From an uncultured Bacteroidales bacterium (GTDB lineage Bacteria > Bacteroidota > Bacteroidia > Bacteroidales > Muribaculaceae): 64,000 nt of DNA. The notes below the pieces were generated by a model. The model worked only from the letters and a program-made list of their open reading frames with translations, made no database searches and had not been told where the DNA came from. Of the stretch, positions 17,287-26,685 are shown one piece after another. A program made the translations under genes and the position numbers. Where the stretch lies: contig CATZGB010000002.1 in assembly GCA_958418815.1 (NCBI GenBank), forward strand, positions 52,049 through 116,048. The letters are read 5' to 3'. Numbering within the stretch: the stretch's first letter is position 1; every line of letters starts with the position of its first letter.

Positions 17287-17315
17287 CATTTCAAGCCCGA
17301 CGCGTCAACTGCTTG

Positions 17316-18683
17316 TCAGGCAAAAATATTCGTCACAGGGGTGTTGCGCCGGATTTTCTTCTCAAGGCGTTTCAGGAAACGGCGAATCCTGAAAAGGTGA
17401 CTGTCTTCATTCAGACGTCCCACCTCAAGCCAATGGCCATCATTGTAATCCACATCCCAGCCACGGATGTCCTTGAGACGGAAAGTCGGACGATAATGCT
17501 TGATTTTGTAGAGCCTTCGCCCCTCACGGTCATATGTCTTCCAGGCCATGGCGACACGGTATATGCGGGCCATCTCTGAGTTCAGGTCATTCCCGGTCAG
17601 GTGTTGCTCCATAAGCTGGCGCAACTCGCCGAGCGAGAACCACTCCCCTTCAAGTTTTGACCCGGCCACCAGCTCCTTGCTGTCGACAAACGCGAAGAAG
17701 TGGAAGATGTTGCGGTATGTCACATTGTCAGGGCTGTCATACATCGGCCTCACCTCCGCGCCCGGTATGCCTGATATCTGCTGGAAAAGCTGGGCCGCGC
17801 GGCCTGCATCATAACGTTCCTGATAAGGCAGCGTGGTGACCGCCGGTGTGTCAAACCTTTTTATCACCGCCCCGTTGTTGAAAAACTTGTCGGTACGGCG
17901 TATGTCAAGCAGAATGCGGTCGTCACACAGCACAAGGAACCTCACGGTGGTCGAACTTGGATTGGCCACCAGATGGCTCTCGTCATTATGGCAATAGAAA
18001 ACCCACAGGGAGTAGTAACGCCATCCGAGATAAACCAGCGATATCACATAGAGGGCCAGCGGAAGCCAAAGGAAAAAGAAATAGTCGGCGCGGTTGAGGT
18101 TGACATTTATGTAATGGCTGAGATAATAGGTCCAGTCAACCACCCCGAGCAGCAAGGCAAGCCCCATCAGCAGGCGTGTCTGGTAACGCCACTCGCGCTG
18201 GTAGAGGGTGCCTATAAACCCGTTTTTCACCACATTCCCATACCGCAGGTGACACAGCTGGCAAACCAGAGGCTCACGTTTCTGCAGCAGGAAGAAAGCC
18301 GTAACCAACGCCGTCACTGGCGCGCTTATAAGTATGCCAAACAGCGGCCCGTTACTGTTGACCGGCTGTCCGGTCAGCTCAAACGCTCCCTCTCCGCCAG
18401 TGAGGAAATACCTGACAAGCACAACACAGGTTATCACCAGGATTATGACCGACACCTCCTTGTACAGGCGCGAGCATACCGGGACATCCTGGTTGCCCAT
18501 CACAGCCCTGACCCACTGCAGGCCCAGGAACAAGGCTATGCAGACCGGCGCGAGCCATACCTGGCTGATAAGCGGGGACACAAAAGACAAGACGGCAAGA
18601 AAGCCGATTGCAATAGTCCAGTTGCGCCACAGGCCGAATATGGCGGCACTCAATCCTTCTTTGCGCTGATGTGAATGAAACAT
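17316..18683 (-). CDS. Integral membrane protein with degenerate Nudix-like cytoplasmic domain
   Basis: A 455-residue protein of no family I can name. Residues 20-135 hold four likely transmembrane helices and residues 168-222 two more; between them is a cytoplasmic-looking loop with CQLC (141-144). From about 246 to 360 the sequence follows the Nudix order: VRFLVLCDDRILLDIRR, then a region where the Nudix box should lie (YQERYDAGRAAQLFQQISGI), then HFFAFV and GEWFSLGELRQLM. The box's Gly and the RE-EE metal-binding residues are absent, so hydrolase activity is unlikely. A basic C-terminal tail (360-455) follows. It sits 48 bases upstream of miaA on the same strand, with its own start. Confidence 0.65.
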   Translation of the reverse strand: MFHSHQRKEGLSAAIFGLWRNWTIAIGFLAVLSFVSPLISQVWLAPVCIALFLGLQWVRAVMGNQDVPVCSRLYKEVSVIILVITCVVLVRYFLTGGEGAFELTGQPVNSNGPLFGILISAPVTALVTAFFLLQKREPLVCQLCHLRYGNVVKNGFIGTLYQREWRYQTRLLMGLALLLGVVDWTYYLSHYINVNLNRADYFFFLWLPLALYVISLVYLGWRYYSLWVFYCHNDESHLVANPSSTTVRFLVLCDDRILLDIRRTDKFFNNGAVIKRFDTPAVTTLPYQERYDAGRAAQLFQQISGIPGAEVRPMYDSPDNVTYRNIFHFFAFVDSKELVAGSKLEGEWFSLGELRQLMEQHLTGNDLNSEMARIYRVAMAWKTYDREGRRLYKIKHYRPTFRLKDIRGWDVDYNDGHWLEVGRLNEDSHLFRIRRFLKRLEKKIRRNTPVTNIFA

Positions 18684-18802
18684 ATGTGTAGTCGATGTCT
18701 TCTGTTAGATAGAGAATGTGTCAGTAGAGGAGATGGCTGGCATCCGGAAATTCTAACATATGGAATTGCCGGAACGTTTAACCTGTAACCACGATGTAAC
18801 GT

Positions 18803-18832
18803 CAGGGGCGCCCCATTGGATGGAGCGCCCTG
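18803..18832 (-). terminator. Hairpin after dipeptidyl peptidase gene
   Basis: CAGGGGCGC (18803-18811) and GCGCCCTG (18825-18832) pair with one bulged G, directly after the stop codon of the peptidase gene. No long T run follows, so the efficiency is uncertain. Confidence 0.5.
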
Positions 18833-18839
18833 TATCGGT

Positions 18840-21068
18840 TCAGAGGTTTCTGGCGAAATATTCGACCATTCGGCCATAAACAAGGGCCCTTGCGTCGCAA
18901 CCGTTGATCGAATGGTTCATGTTGGGGAAGAGCAACATGTCACAGACACGCCCTGTTTCCTGCAGTCGGCTGACATACTCGATGGTGTTGGAGAGGTGAA
19001 CATTGTCATCGGCGGTGCCGTGCATCATCAACAGTGAACACTCCACATTGCCGACACGCTCGATGGGCGCGCTCGCGCGGTAACCCTCCTCGTTCTCGCC
19101 GGGGGTCAGCATATACCGCTCGGCATAGACAGTGTCGTAATAGCGCCATGACGTCACCGGGGCGATGGCCACAGCGGCCTTGAACCGTGAAGCCGGATCG
19201 GATATGGCCATCAGTGTCTCATACCCGCCATAGCTCCATCCCGCGATTCCGATGCGCGAGCCGTCGACAAACGGGAGCGACGCCGCATACTGGGCCGCGG
19301 CAAGCTGGTCGATGGTCTCGTAATGGCCGAGGTTGCGGTAGACGATGTCGCGGAAAGACGCGCCACGTCCACCGGTGCCGCGACCGTCGACACAAATCAC
19401 CACGAAGCCGCGTTCGGCAGCGGCGTAATAGTCCCAGTCCATACGCCACCGGTCAGTGACCTCCTGCGAGCCAGGGCCGCTGTACTGCCACATTATGACC
19501 GGATATTTCTTCGACGGGTCGAAACCCGAGGGCTTGATGATGTAACCGTTGAGTGTGTAGCCCTCAGAGGTCATCGTGAAGAACTCCTTGCGGGGGAGCG
19601 AGGCATAACGGGCGGCATACTCGGAGTTGTCGGCAAGCACCCTGAGGTCTTTCTCCCTGGTGTTGCGCATCGTGTGGCGGGGAGGGGTCTGCTCGTTGCT
19701 GTAATTGACAACATAGTAATTCATCGCAGGCGAGAATGTGGCCGAAGCCCATCCGTTCGACGGGGTCACCGGCTGGGTCTTTTTGCCTGTCTTGTCAATC
19801 TTCTGCACCACACGGCTCAAGGCCCCACGGTCGCCCTGGCCATCAACCTGCTGCGCGGTCGACTGGAAGTAGGCGTTACCCTGGGCATCAGTCCCGTAAT
19901 AGTCAGTCACGTCGAAGTCTCCCGAGGTAAGCTGACGCAGCTGCTGTCCGGTGTATGAATATTCGTAAAGATGATTCCAGCCCGAGCGCTCCGAGGAGAT
20001 GACAAAACTGTCGTCACCCCAGTGGATCTGCTCGTAGGCCATCGGATTGAGCCACGCCTTGGACTCTTCGACCAGCACCGACTTTGAGACGGTCGATTTG
20101 GGATTGACGGCGAACACCTCCATGCGGTTCTGGGCGCGGTTGAGGGTCACAGCCATCAGCCTTTCAGCCGACTTGCCGCCATAGGCTATGCGGGGGATGT
20201 ATTCCACCGCCGTGCTGCCGAGCTGTATGTCTTTGATCTTGCGGGTCTCGACATCATAACTGTGGAGGGTGACCACCGAGTTGGGCTGTCCGGCCACAGG
20301 ATATTTGTATGAGAATGTCCCGGGATAAAGGGCATACTGCGCCGAAGGGGTGCAATATCCTTCATACATGGGGAAAGAGAATTTCGGCACCTTCTCCTCG
20401 TCGTAGCGCAGATAGCAGAGCGTTGAATTGTCTGGGGCCCAGGCCATCGAACAATCCGTGGCAAACTCCTCCTCATAGGTCCAGTCGGGGATGCCGTTTA
20501 TCACCTTGTCGGCCTCGCCGTCTTTAGTCACGGCCACCTCCGAGTCGTAGTCGATTTTCTTGATGTGGATGTTGTTGCCCGCCACAAACGCCACCATGCG
20601 GCCATCAGGGGAGAAGAGCGGGGCCTGCTGCAGCGCGAACTGCTTGGAAAGCGGCCGCAGTATGTTGCGTTTGATTTCAAACACATGCCAGTCGGCCTTG
20701 AAGGAATGGCGGTAAACCGGAGTCTTGGATGTGTACAACAGTATCTTGGAACCATCCGGGCTCAGGATGAAGCTCTCTACCGACTTCACGGAGCTTTCAC
20801 GCGTGTGGCTCACATCAAGCACAGTCTCCAGCAGCTTGCCTGTGGCCGTCTCATAACGTTCGATGGTCTTGCCGTCCTTGCCCAACAGTAGATAGCTTTC
20901 ACCATCGGGCAGATATGTGAAACTTTTCGGGGAGTCGGGAGTGTTGCCCGGATAAACATATCGGGCGATGCTCTCCACATCTATCCTGGCCTGCGCGGAA
21001 ACGAGGCCGCCCCCTATTGCAAGGGAAACGGCCAGGCAGGTGAATGTCTTCGTTAAGTTGTTCATCAT
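18840..21068 (-). CDS. Dipeptidyl peptidase IV (S9 family)
   Basis: Exported serine peptidase removing X-Pro or X-Ala dipeptides from peptide N-termini. I start at the ATG at 21068 (MMNNLTKTFTCLAVSLAI), which gives a signal peptide; an upstream TTG at 21086 is less likely. The 742-residue protein has an eight-bladed propeller N-terminal domain with the PDWTYEEEFATDCSMAW segment (the Glu pair that anchors the substrate amino end) and a C-terminal alpha/beta hydrolase domain with IAGWSYGGYE (nucleophile Ser), GTADDNVH (Asp) and FPNMNHSING (His). The complete triad and Glu motif suggest an active enzyme. Follows the coiled-coil gene by 18 bases. Confidence 0.92.
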   Translation of the reverse strand: MMNNLTKTFTCLAVSLAIGGGLVSAQARIDVESIARYVYPGNTPDSPKSFTYLPDGESYLLLGKDGKTIERYETATGKLLETVLDVSHTRESSVKSVESFILSPDGSKILLYTSKTPVYRHSFKADWHVFEIKRNILRPLSKQFALQQAPLFSPDGRMVAFVAGNNIHIKKIDYDSEVAVTKDGEADKVINGIPDWTYEEEFATDCSMAWAPDNSTLCYLRYDEEKVPKFSFPMYEGYCTPSAQYALYPGTFSYKYPVAGQPNSVVTLHSYDVETRKIKDIQLGSTAVEYIPRIAYGGKSAERLMAVTLNRAQNRMEVFAVNPKSTVSKSVLVEESKAWLNPMAYEQIHWGDDSFVISSERSGWNHLYEYSYTGQQLRQLTSGDFDVTDYYGTDAQGNAYFQSTAQQVDGQGDRGALSRVVQKIDKTGKKTQPVTPSNGWASATFSPAMNYYVVNYSNEQTPPRHTMRNTREKDLRVLADNSEYAARYASLPRKEFFTMTSEGYTLNGYIIKPSGFDPSKKYPVIMWQYSGPGSQEVTDRWRMDWDYYAAAERGFVVICVDGRGTGGRGASFRDIVYRNLGHYETIDQLAAAQYAASLPFVDGSRIGIAGWSYGGYETLMAISDPASRFKAAVAIAPVTSWRYYDTVYAERYMLTPGENEEGYRASAPIERVGNVECSLLMMHGTADDNVHLSNTIEYVSRLQETGRVCDMLLFPNMNHSINGCDARALVYGRMVEYFARNL

Positions 21069-21086
21069 CAACAATATTAATTTCAA

Positions 21087-22868
21087 TTACCAGAGTAGCA
21101 TCTGCGCCGGATTGTCAGGAGGCTCCTGACGTACAGGCTCCTTGTAGCCGAAAGCATCGTCGGCACTGTCGGCCTTTTGCTTGCGCTGGCGTTTTGGCTT
21201 AGGTGGTTCGGGGGCCGGAGTGGCTATCAGCCAGTCGGTGCTGTCGAGAAGAGAGAAGTCATTGTCATCGGCATCCTCTCGGGCGCGGGCCTTCTCCTCC
21301 TTCTTCCTTGAAGGCTGCGCCTCCCCCTCCTGGCGGGGTTTCGGCGGTCTGCCCCTGCGTGGTTTCGGCGCGGCGGCCGTCTCCACCTGGGGAGTGACAA
21401 GTTCCGGGAGGTCAAGGGTAAGGTCTATCTCAGGGGTGTCAGGGACAGAGTCGGCGACAACCGGAATCTCGACAGTCACTTCCGGAGTGGCAACCACCGT
21501 GTCGACCGTGGGCGTGATGCCTTTAAGGGTTTTCAGCCGCTCTATCTCCGAACGCAGCGCGCTCTCGGCCTGGGCCTTCTCAAACTGGGCTGTCTCCACT
21601 GATTTCCTGAGCGAGTCGGTCTGATCCTCAAGACGGCGGATTGTCTCATCCTTGATGCGGAGAGTGGCGTTCTTGGTCAGTATGTCTGCATCCTTGATTC
21701 TTATCAGCTCATCCTTCTCCATCAGTTCATCTTTCTGGCGGCGCAGGGCGGCATCGTTGACCCGCTGGCTCTCCTCCAGTTTCACGACCTGCTCCTGCAC
21801 CTCCTTGACAACCTGCAGGTCTTCCTGCGCCTTGGCCAGGCGGGCGGTCATCAATGCGAGCTGTTCATTCAGGCCGGAGAGGTCAGCCTGCATAGAGGCG
21901 GCCTGCTCCTCCTTCTCGGCGGCAATCCTGCGGGCTTCCGCAGCGCGCGCGTTGAGGTCATTGACCATCACACGGCTCAGCTCATCCTTTGCCCGTGCCT
22001 GCTCGAGGCTGTCGCGCAACAGGGCGACCTCCTTTTCGAGTTCTGCCACACGGGCGGTGTCTTCGGCGGTCGCCTGGGTGGCGGCGGCGGCCGTGAGTTC
22101 CGCGATTCTTTCCTCCGATAGCTTCAGGGCCTCCTGGGCGGCGGCGAGCTGTCCCTCGGCCTCGGCCACCTTGCGGTCAGCCTCGGCGATGCGCTCACCG
22201 GCCTCCACATCCCCGTCAACCAGCGCGGCCATACGCAACTTGTTGGCCATCGACTTGTTTTCAAGGATGTATTGCTCATTCTCGGCCTCGATCGAGGCGA
22301 GTTGTTTCTCAAGTTCGTGAACCCTCTCGGAAAGGGCGCGTTTCTGGCGCTCGGCACTGAGCTGGAGGTTCTTCGCGTTTGAGTTTCCCTCCTCCTCCTT
22401 GCGGGCCTTCCGGCGCAGCTCCTCAATCTGTTCCTGTAGGTGGCGGCTCTCGGCCTGGTAACGGGAGTGGAGCCGGCGCTCCACATTCTTCTCCAGATGC
22501 TCGAAATAATCCTTCACCGACTTGTCAAGGGAGTCAAAAAGCAACTGACGCTGCTTCTCGGGGTCGACGCTATCGCGCAAGAACGCGGGCAGGGCCTCGT
22601 TGAATATTCCGACGACCCCCTCGAAAATCACAGACGCGTCGGGACGGCCCTCCTCGGAAGCCCGCAGGGAGCCGTCTCCACTGTTGTCAGTGTCGGGTTG
22701 ACTGTCCCCGCCATCCGTCTCCCGGGAGTTATCTTCATTCCCGGCGGGGGCTGGGAGAGCCCGCTGGCGCAGAGGAGTGACGGTGGCGTCTATACCCTCC
22801 ACCTCCAGTTCGTCATCGTCGGCGGGGGAAAACCCCATCGCCCTTTTCATAATATCGAAGAAGCCCAT
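21087..22868 (-). CDS. Large coiled-coil protein with AT-hook-like tail
   Basis: No known family recognised. The 593-residue protein begins MGFFDIMKRAMGFSPADDDE, with an acidic, low-complexity stretch (35-65). Residues about 75-135 form a helical head (VFNEALPAFLRD, LFDSLDKSVKDYFEHLE), and about 135-440 is an almost unbroken coiled coil rich in Ala, Glu, Lys and Gln. The tail contains PKPRRGRPPK (501-510), an AT-hook-like GRP core, followed by a second basic patch PPKPKRQRKQK (556-566). There is no signal peptide or membrane helix, so it is cytoplasmic. Nucleoid or cytoskeletal scaffolding is possible but unproven. A -7 box lies at 22947-22954. Confidence 0.75.
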   Translation of the reverse strand: MGFFDIMKRAMGFSPADDDELEVEGIDATVTPLRQRALPAPAGNEDNSRETDGGDSQPDTDNSGDGSLRASEEGRPDASVIFEGVVGIFNEALPAFLRDSVDPEKQRQLLFDSLDKSVKDYFEHLEKNVERRLHSRYQAESRHLQEQIEELRRKARKEEEGNSNAKNLQLSAERQKRALSERVHELEKQLASIEAENEQYILENKSMANKLRMAALVDGDVEAGERIAEADRKVAEAEGQLAAAQEALKLSEERIAELTAAAATQATAEDTARVAELEKEVALLRDSLEQARAKDELSRVMVNDLNARAAEARRIAAEKEEQAASMQADLSGLNEQLALMTARLAKAQEDLQVVKEVQEQVVKLEESQRVNDAALRRQKDELMEKDELIRIKDADILTKNATLRIKDETIRRLEDQTDSLRKSVETAQFEKAQAESALRSEIERLKTLKGITPTVDTVVATPEVTVEIPVVADSVPDTPEIDLTLDLPELVTPQVETAAAPKPRRGRPPKPRQEGEAQPSRKKEEKARAREDADDNDFSLLDSTDWLIATPAPEPPKPKRQRKQKADSADDAFGYKEPVRQEPPDNPAQMLLW

Positions 22869-22946
22869 TCAGTCTATATTTGCAAGTGTAAGCCGACAGA
22901 CGACAGCCCGGCGCCCCAGGCGCGCGTCTCATCATCTACCAACACA

Positions 22947-22954
22947 CAAAGTTA
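22947..22954 (-). promoter_or_regulatory. -7 element upstream of the coiled-coil gene
   Basis: CAAAGTTA reads TAACTTTG on the minus strand, 79 bases before the ATG at 22868. No -33 box at the expected distance. Confidence 0.4.
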
Positions 22955-23026
22955 CAAAAATAAATCTACATTGCGGGGGGCGACTCCCATATTTTTCATC
23001 ACGTAACCATCAATGGATGGAGAATT

Positions 23027-25996
23027 TCATTTCACCGCCCCCGGCTTGGCCACCACACCTGTTCCTTTACGGCCATTTATGCCTATGACAAGGGGCGACG
23101 GCATCCTGACGATGCGCAAGGTATCAGACTCATATTCGGCAGGCATCGAGTTGAGATATTCGATGTCGTAGTAGTCCTCCCCCGCGAAAGGATTGACGGT
23201 GAAATATCCGACACCAAACGAGGTCAGGTTCTGGAAGAAATGAGTGCCCTGCGACGGCTCGACCCTGTAATTGGCCAGGGAGGACTCCACGATAAGACGC
23301 GCGGCCGAGATGTCGGCCCACTTTACCGGAATCCCAAGCGCGTTGTCTGACGAGCCCCAGCGTCCGGGGCCTATCAGCACATACCCTTCCCCATGGTCCA
23401 TGAATCCCTTGTTGAGCCGCGAAATCTCCTGGGCGATTTCCGGGTTGCGGAACGAGGAGAAATGCTCGGGCCTGACATACACCACGACGCTCACCGAGTC
23501 GTTTGTCCCATGGCCGAGGGCGGTCTGGCTCCGCAGTATCAGGTCGGAGTTTCCGAGGGCCAGCACAGATTCGTCGACATCCTCCTTGCGGTCGATAATC
23601 GGGCGTATCTGGAGCCAGTAGATGCGTCCTTTGAGGTTGCCGTCCTTGCCGATGTTGCCGGCAAACTCAATCTCCACCGGGCGCTGCATGGCCTCCTGGC
23701 CGGTTGACAGCATCGTGTCGACCGCCTGAGCGAGAGGGAAGACATTGTCGCGCAGGATATTGGAGAATGTAACCACCTTGCGGCCCATGCCGAGATGGGT
23801 GTCGCGCAGCATCTGGTCGTTGATGTCGAATGTGGACACGAGGTATTTCAGGGTGTCACCCACGCGGGCGAAATCCTGTACATTCTTTTTCGTGATGTTG
23901 AAGCCGTCATCCACCTTGAAATCTTCAGGGACACTGTTGAGGTCGAGAGCGTAAAGCTGCCTCTGGGTGTCGCGCAGCGCAAGGTCGAGGGTGGATGTCT
24001 GCAGCACCTTGCCGGGATGTTTGGGAGAGAACCGCAGGGCCATCCCTCCGTCAACGATGTATTTGCCCAGGCCGATGGCCACCTGCGCCACGCCGTCTTC
24101 GGTCAGCTCGTCGTTTATCGGGTAATAGTTGAGCGAGCGGCCAACCCCGGAGAATGAGGGGAAGTAGCAGCCGTCATGGTCGGTGCCGACAACCTCCTGG
24201 ATGATGACCGCCATCTTCTCCTGGTCGATGACATTTGAGGTGGCCGACATATATGCCTTGGACTCGGCGTAGAACACCGAGGCGTAGACCCCCTTTATGG
24301 CGTCGGTCAGCACCTTTCGCATCTGCTCGCCGTCGGCGATGCGCGGAATCATGTACGTGGAGTAGATTCCGGCGAACGGCTGGTAGTGGGAGTCCTCCAG
24401 GAGCGACGAGCTGCGGATGGCCAACGGCTTGTCGACAACCTCTGTCAGGGCCAGGAGGTCTTCGCGTACACGGTCGGGCAGGCGCGCCGCGAGAAACCGC
24501 GAGAGTATCTCCTCGTCTGACATATCTGACAACGCCACGGGGTAGAGGTCGTTGTCGGCCATGAACTCGTCGAATATGTCGGTGCATATCACCACCGTGC
24601 GGGGGATGGAGATCGAGACACCCTCGAAATTGTCAAACTCCGGGTGCTTCTTGATTATCGAGTCGATGAAAGCCAGGCCACGCCCTTTGCCGCCGAGCGA
24701 CCCCTGCCCGATACGGGCGAAGTTGGAGTAATAGTCGAAACGCTCCTTGCGGAACTCGGCCACCACCCCCCTGTTTTTCATCTTCCTGTACTTGACGATG
24801 AGGTCAAAAAAGAGCTGCTTCACCTCCTGGGCCTCCTCGATGTTGCGGAAGCGGTGGCGCCGGATGACATCGGCGATGGGAAACATCGCGCGGGAGTAGA
24901 GCCAACGCGATATGTCGTTGCGGCAGGCGTGCCAGAGCAGGGTCTTGTCGGGAATCTGGAACATCCGCTTCTGCATCTCGTTGAGCGAATGTATGCGCAT
25001 AATCTCCTCGCCGGTGTCGGGATCGCGCATCACGAAATCCCCGAAGCCGAAATTGCGCATGATCTCTTTGCCGAGGTCGACCGGGAGTTTCTTGGAGTTC
25101 TTGTCGAGGAATATCCCGTTGAACTCCTTGGCAAGGGGGGCGTTGGAGGTCTCGGTCGACTCCACGATTATCGGCAGGTACGGGTCATTGTCCCTGACAA
25201 GTCCGGCAAATCTGAGACCGGCCTGCGGGTCCTTCTCCCCTCCACGCTTGAAGGATACATCTGTGATGATTCCCAGCATCTTGTCGGAGTATTTGTCATA
25301 GAGCGCGACAGCCTCTTCGTAATCGCGGGCGAGCATCACTTTCGGACGGCCGCGCATACGCAGCATCTTCTCATGCTCGTTGAGCGCCTCGGTGGAGAAC
25401 TCATGGCTCTGTTTGAGCAGGAACTTGTAGAGATGAGGCAGTATCGAGGAGTAGAACCTCACGGAGTCCTCAACCATCAGAATCATCTGCACCCCGACCT
25501 CCAGAACGTCATTCTCGGCGTTCATCTTGTCTTCGAGCAGCTTTATTATGGCGAGGAGCAGGTCGACGTTGCCGAGCCATGAAAACACATAGTCGATGCC
25601 GCTGAAATCCTCCGAGGCCAGACGGCGCGACACCTCTTTGGAGAAGGGGGTCAGCACCACGATGGGCACATCCGGGAACACCAGCTTTATCTCCTTGGCC
25701 CCTATGAAGGTCTCGCTGATGTCCATGCCCGGCATGGCAATCACCAGGTCGAAATTCTTCTGGGCCATCATCGCCAGGGCCTCGCTGATATGAGACACGC
25801 GGGTAATGCGCGGAGGTGAGGAGAGGTTGAGGGCCACATACTCGTTGTAGAGCTGCTCCTCCACACGTCCGTCCTCCTCCATCATGAAAGCGTCATAGGG
25901 GGAGGCCACCAGCAACACGTTGAACACGCGCCGCTGCATTAGGTTATGAAACGCCGTATCTTTCAGATACAGCTGGCTTAAAGGCTCTTCATTCAT
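23027..25996 (-). CDS. Receiver-like / PPDK_N ATP-binding protein (PEP synthase-related)
   Basis: A 989-residue cytoplasmic protein. The N-terminal third has two receiver-like domains: about 24-155 (VFNVLLVASPYDAF, LVIAMPGMD, IVVLTPFSKE) and about 170-300 (MILMVEDSVRFY with Glu-Asp, GIITDVSF with Asp246, LPIIVESTE). From about 425 follows the pyruvate-phosphate-dikinase N-terminal ATP-binding domain: IGQGSLGGKGRGLAFI, PLAIRSSSLLEDSHYQPFAGIYSTYM, and later GRIYWLQIRPIIDRKE. The phospho-histidine swivel domain and the PEP/pyruvate barrel of true PEP synthase do not follow; the end is a unique domain (YVLIGPGRWGSSD, LVIGINGRKGTG). It is commonly labelled PEP synthase, but the sequence does not support that full reaction. 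A -7 box is at 26023-26030. Confidence 0.8.
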   Translation of the reverse strand: MNEEPLSQLYLKDTAFHNLMQRRVFNVLLVASPYDAFMMEEDGRVEEQLYNEYVALNLSSPPRITRVSHISEALAMMAQKNFDLVIAMPGMDISETFIGAKEIKLVFPDVPIVVLTPFSKEVSRRLASEDFSGIDYVFSWLGNVDLLLAIIKLLEDKMNAENDVLEVGVQMILMVEDSVRFYSSILPHLYKFLLKQSHEFSTEALNEHEKMLRMRGRPKVMLARDYEEAVALYDKYSDKMLGIITDVSFKRGGEKDPQAGLRFAGLVRDNDPYLPIIVESTETSNAPLAKEFNGIFLDKNSKKLPVDLGKEIMRNFGFGDFVMRDPDTGEEIMRIHSLNEMQKRMFQIPDKTLLWHACRNDISRWLYSRAMFPIADVIRRHRFRNIEEAQEVKQLFFDLIVKYRKMKNRGVVAEFRKERFDYYSNFARIGQGSLGGKGRGLAFIDSIIKKHPEFDNFEGVSISIPRTVVICTDIFDEFMADNDLYPVALSDMSDEEILSRFLAARLPDRVREDLLALTEVVDKPLAIRSSSLLEDSHYQPFAGIYSTYMIPRIADGEQMRKVLTDAIKGVYASVFYAESKAYMSATSNVIDQEKMAVIIQEVVGTDHDGCYFPSFSGVGRSLNYYPINDELTEDGVAQVAIGLGKYIVDGGMALRFSPKHPGKVLQTSTLDLALRDTQRQLYALDLNSVPEDFKVDDGFNITKKNVQDFARVGDTLKYLVSTFDINDQMLRDTHLGMGRKVVTFSNILRDNVFPLAQAVDTMLSTGQEAMQRPVEIEFAGNIGKDGNLKGRIYWLQIRPIIDRKEDVDESVLALGNSDLILRSQTALGHGTNDSVSVVVYVRPEHFSSFRNPEIAQEISRLNKGFMDHGEGYVLIGPGRWGSSDNALGIPVKWADISAARLIVESSLANYRVEPSQGTHFFQNLTSFGVGYFTVNPFAGEDYYDIEYLNSMPAEYESDTLRIVRMPSPLVIGINGRKGTGVVAKPGAVK

Positions 25997-26022
25997 TCCA
26001 ATGGAAACTCAAATTGTTTCCA

Positions 26023-26030
26023 CAAAATTA
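26023..26030 (-). promoter_or_regulatory. -7 element of the receiver/PPDK_N gene
   Basis: CAAAATTA reads TAATTTTG on the minus strand, 26 bases before the ATG at 25996. The rest of the 26031-26147 gap is strongly pyrimidine-biased on the plus strand, and nothing else is recognised there. Confidence 0.4.
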
Positions 26031-26147
26031 CAACAATTTCCCAAATCCGCCCTATCCCCCGCCTGATTTATCCCCATCCTCACCTCAATTTCCCACACAG
26101 ATTCCGACAGAGCTATCCCCTTGTCCTCATATGGATGACAACGGGCC

Positions 26148-26648
26148 TCAGGGGAGGAGACGGAAGGCTTTGCCGGGGATGCCGTCAAAGGTGTAATCGG
26201 CGAGGGGGAGGAAGCCACATTTCAGGGCGACGCGCTGCGAGGCGATGTTGCGGCGGTCGGTGGTTATCAGAAGGGAGGGTATATGCAGCTTGTGGAAGCA
26301 GTAAGTGGTGAGTGCTTGCAACGCTTCAGTGGTCAGGCCGTGTCCCCAGTAGGGATGCCCTATCCAATAGCCGATTTCCCGTTCGGATGGGTTGATTTCA
26401 TAGTGTTCGTCACCGGGAGGCACAAGGCCGATACAACCTATAGGCCCACCGGTTTCTTTCAGCACCATAGCGAATGTGTCGCGGTTGGGGATGAAGAAGT
26501 TGCGCAACACCTCCAGGCTGAATTCGACGGAGGTGTGGCGCGGCCACAAGGCAAGCTCGCTCACACGGCCGTCTGAGGCGTATTTATAGAGCGCTGGGGC
26601 ATCATCCTCGCGCCAATGGCGCAATATCAGTCGGTCGGTCTCAATCAC
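26148..26648 (-). CDS. GNAT family N-acetyltransferase (RimJ/RimL type), GTG start
   Basis: A 166-residue acetyl-CoA dependent acetyltransferase. The only start codon after the rpe stop that fits is GTG at 26648, giving an N-terminus M-IETDRLILRHWREDD, which is where homologues of this family begin; the longer frame runs back into rpe and is not credible. Motifs: VLRNFFIPN, GPIGCIGLVP, EREIGYWIGHPYWGHGLTTEALQAL (acetyl-CoA binding loop), and NIASQRVALKCGFLPLADY. The substrate, whether a protein N-terminus or a small molecule, is not visible. It follows rpe by 37 bases and is probably co-transcribed. Confidence 0.82.
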   Translation of the reverse strand: MIETDRLILRHWREDDAPALYKYASDGRVSELALWPRHTSVEFSLEVLRNFFIPNRDTFAMVLKETGGPIGCIGLVPPGDEHYEINPSEREIGYWIGHPYWGHGLTTEALQALTTYCFHKLHIPSLLITTDRRNIASQRVALKCGFLPLADYTFDGIPGKAFRLLP

Positions 26649-26685
26649 GGCGGAATGAGTTGGATGTTTGTCGTGACGGGGCGGT

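Noticed and set aside
16399..17400. 333-residue plus-strand open frame opposite miaA
   Set aside because: The minus strand encodes an unmistakable MiaA; the plus frame lacks recognisable motifs.
24644..25582. 312-residue plus-strand open frame inside the receiver/PPDK_N gene
   Set aside because: Antisense shadow caused by high GC content; no family motifs, signal or promoter.
23027..25996. Calling this gene phosphoenolpyruvate synthase
   Set aside because: Only the ATP-binding N-terminal domain of that enzyme is visible; the phospho-His and PEP domains are not.
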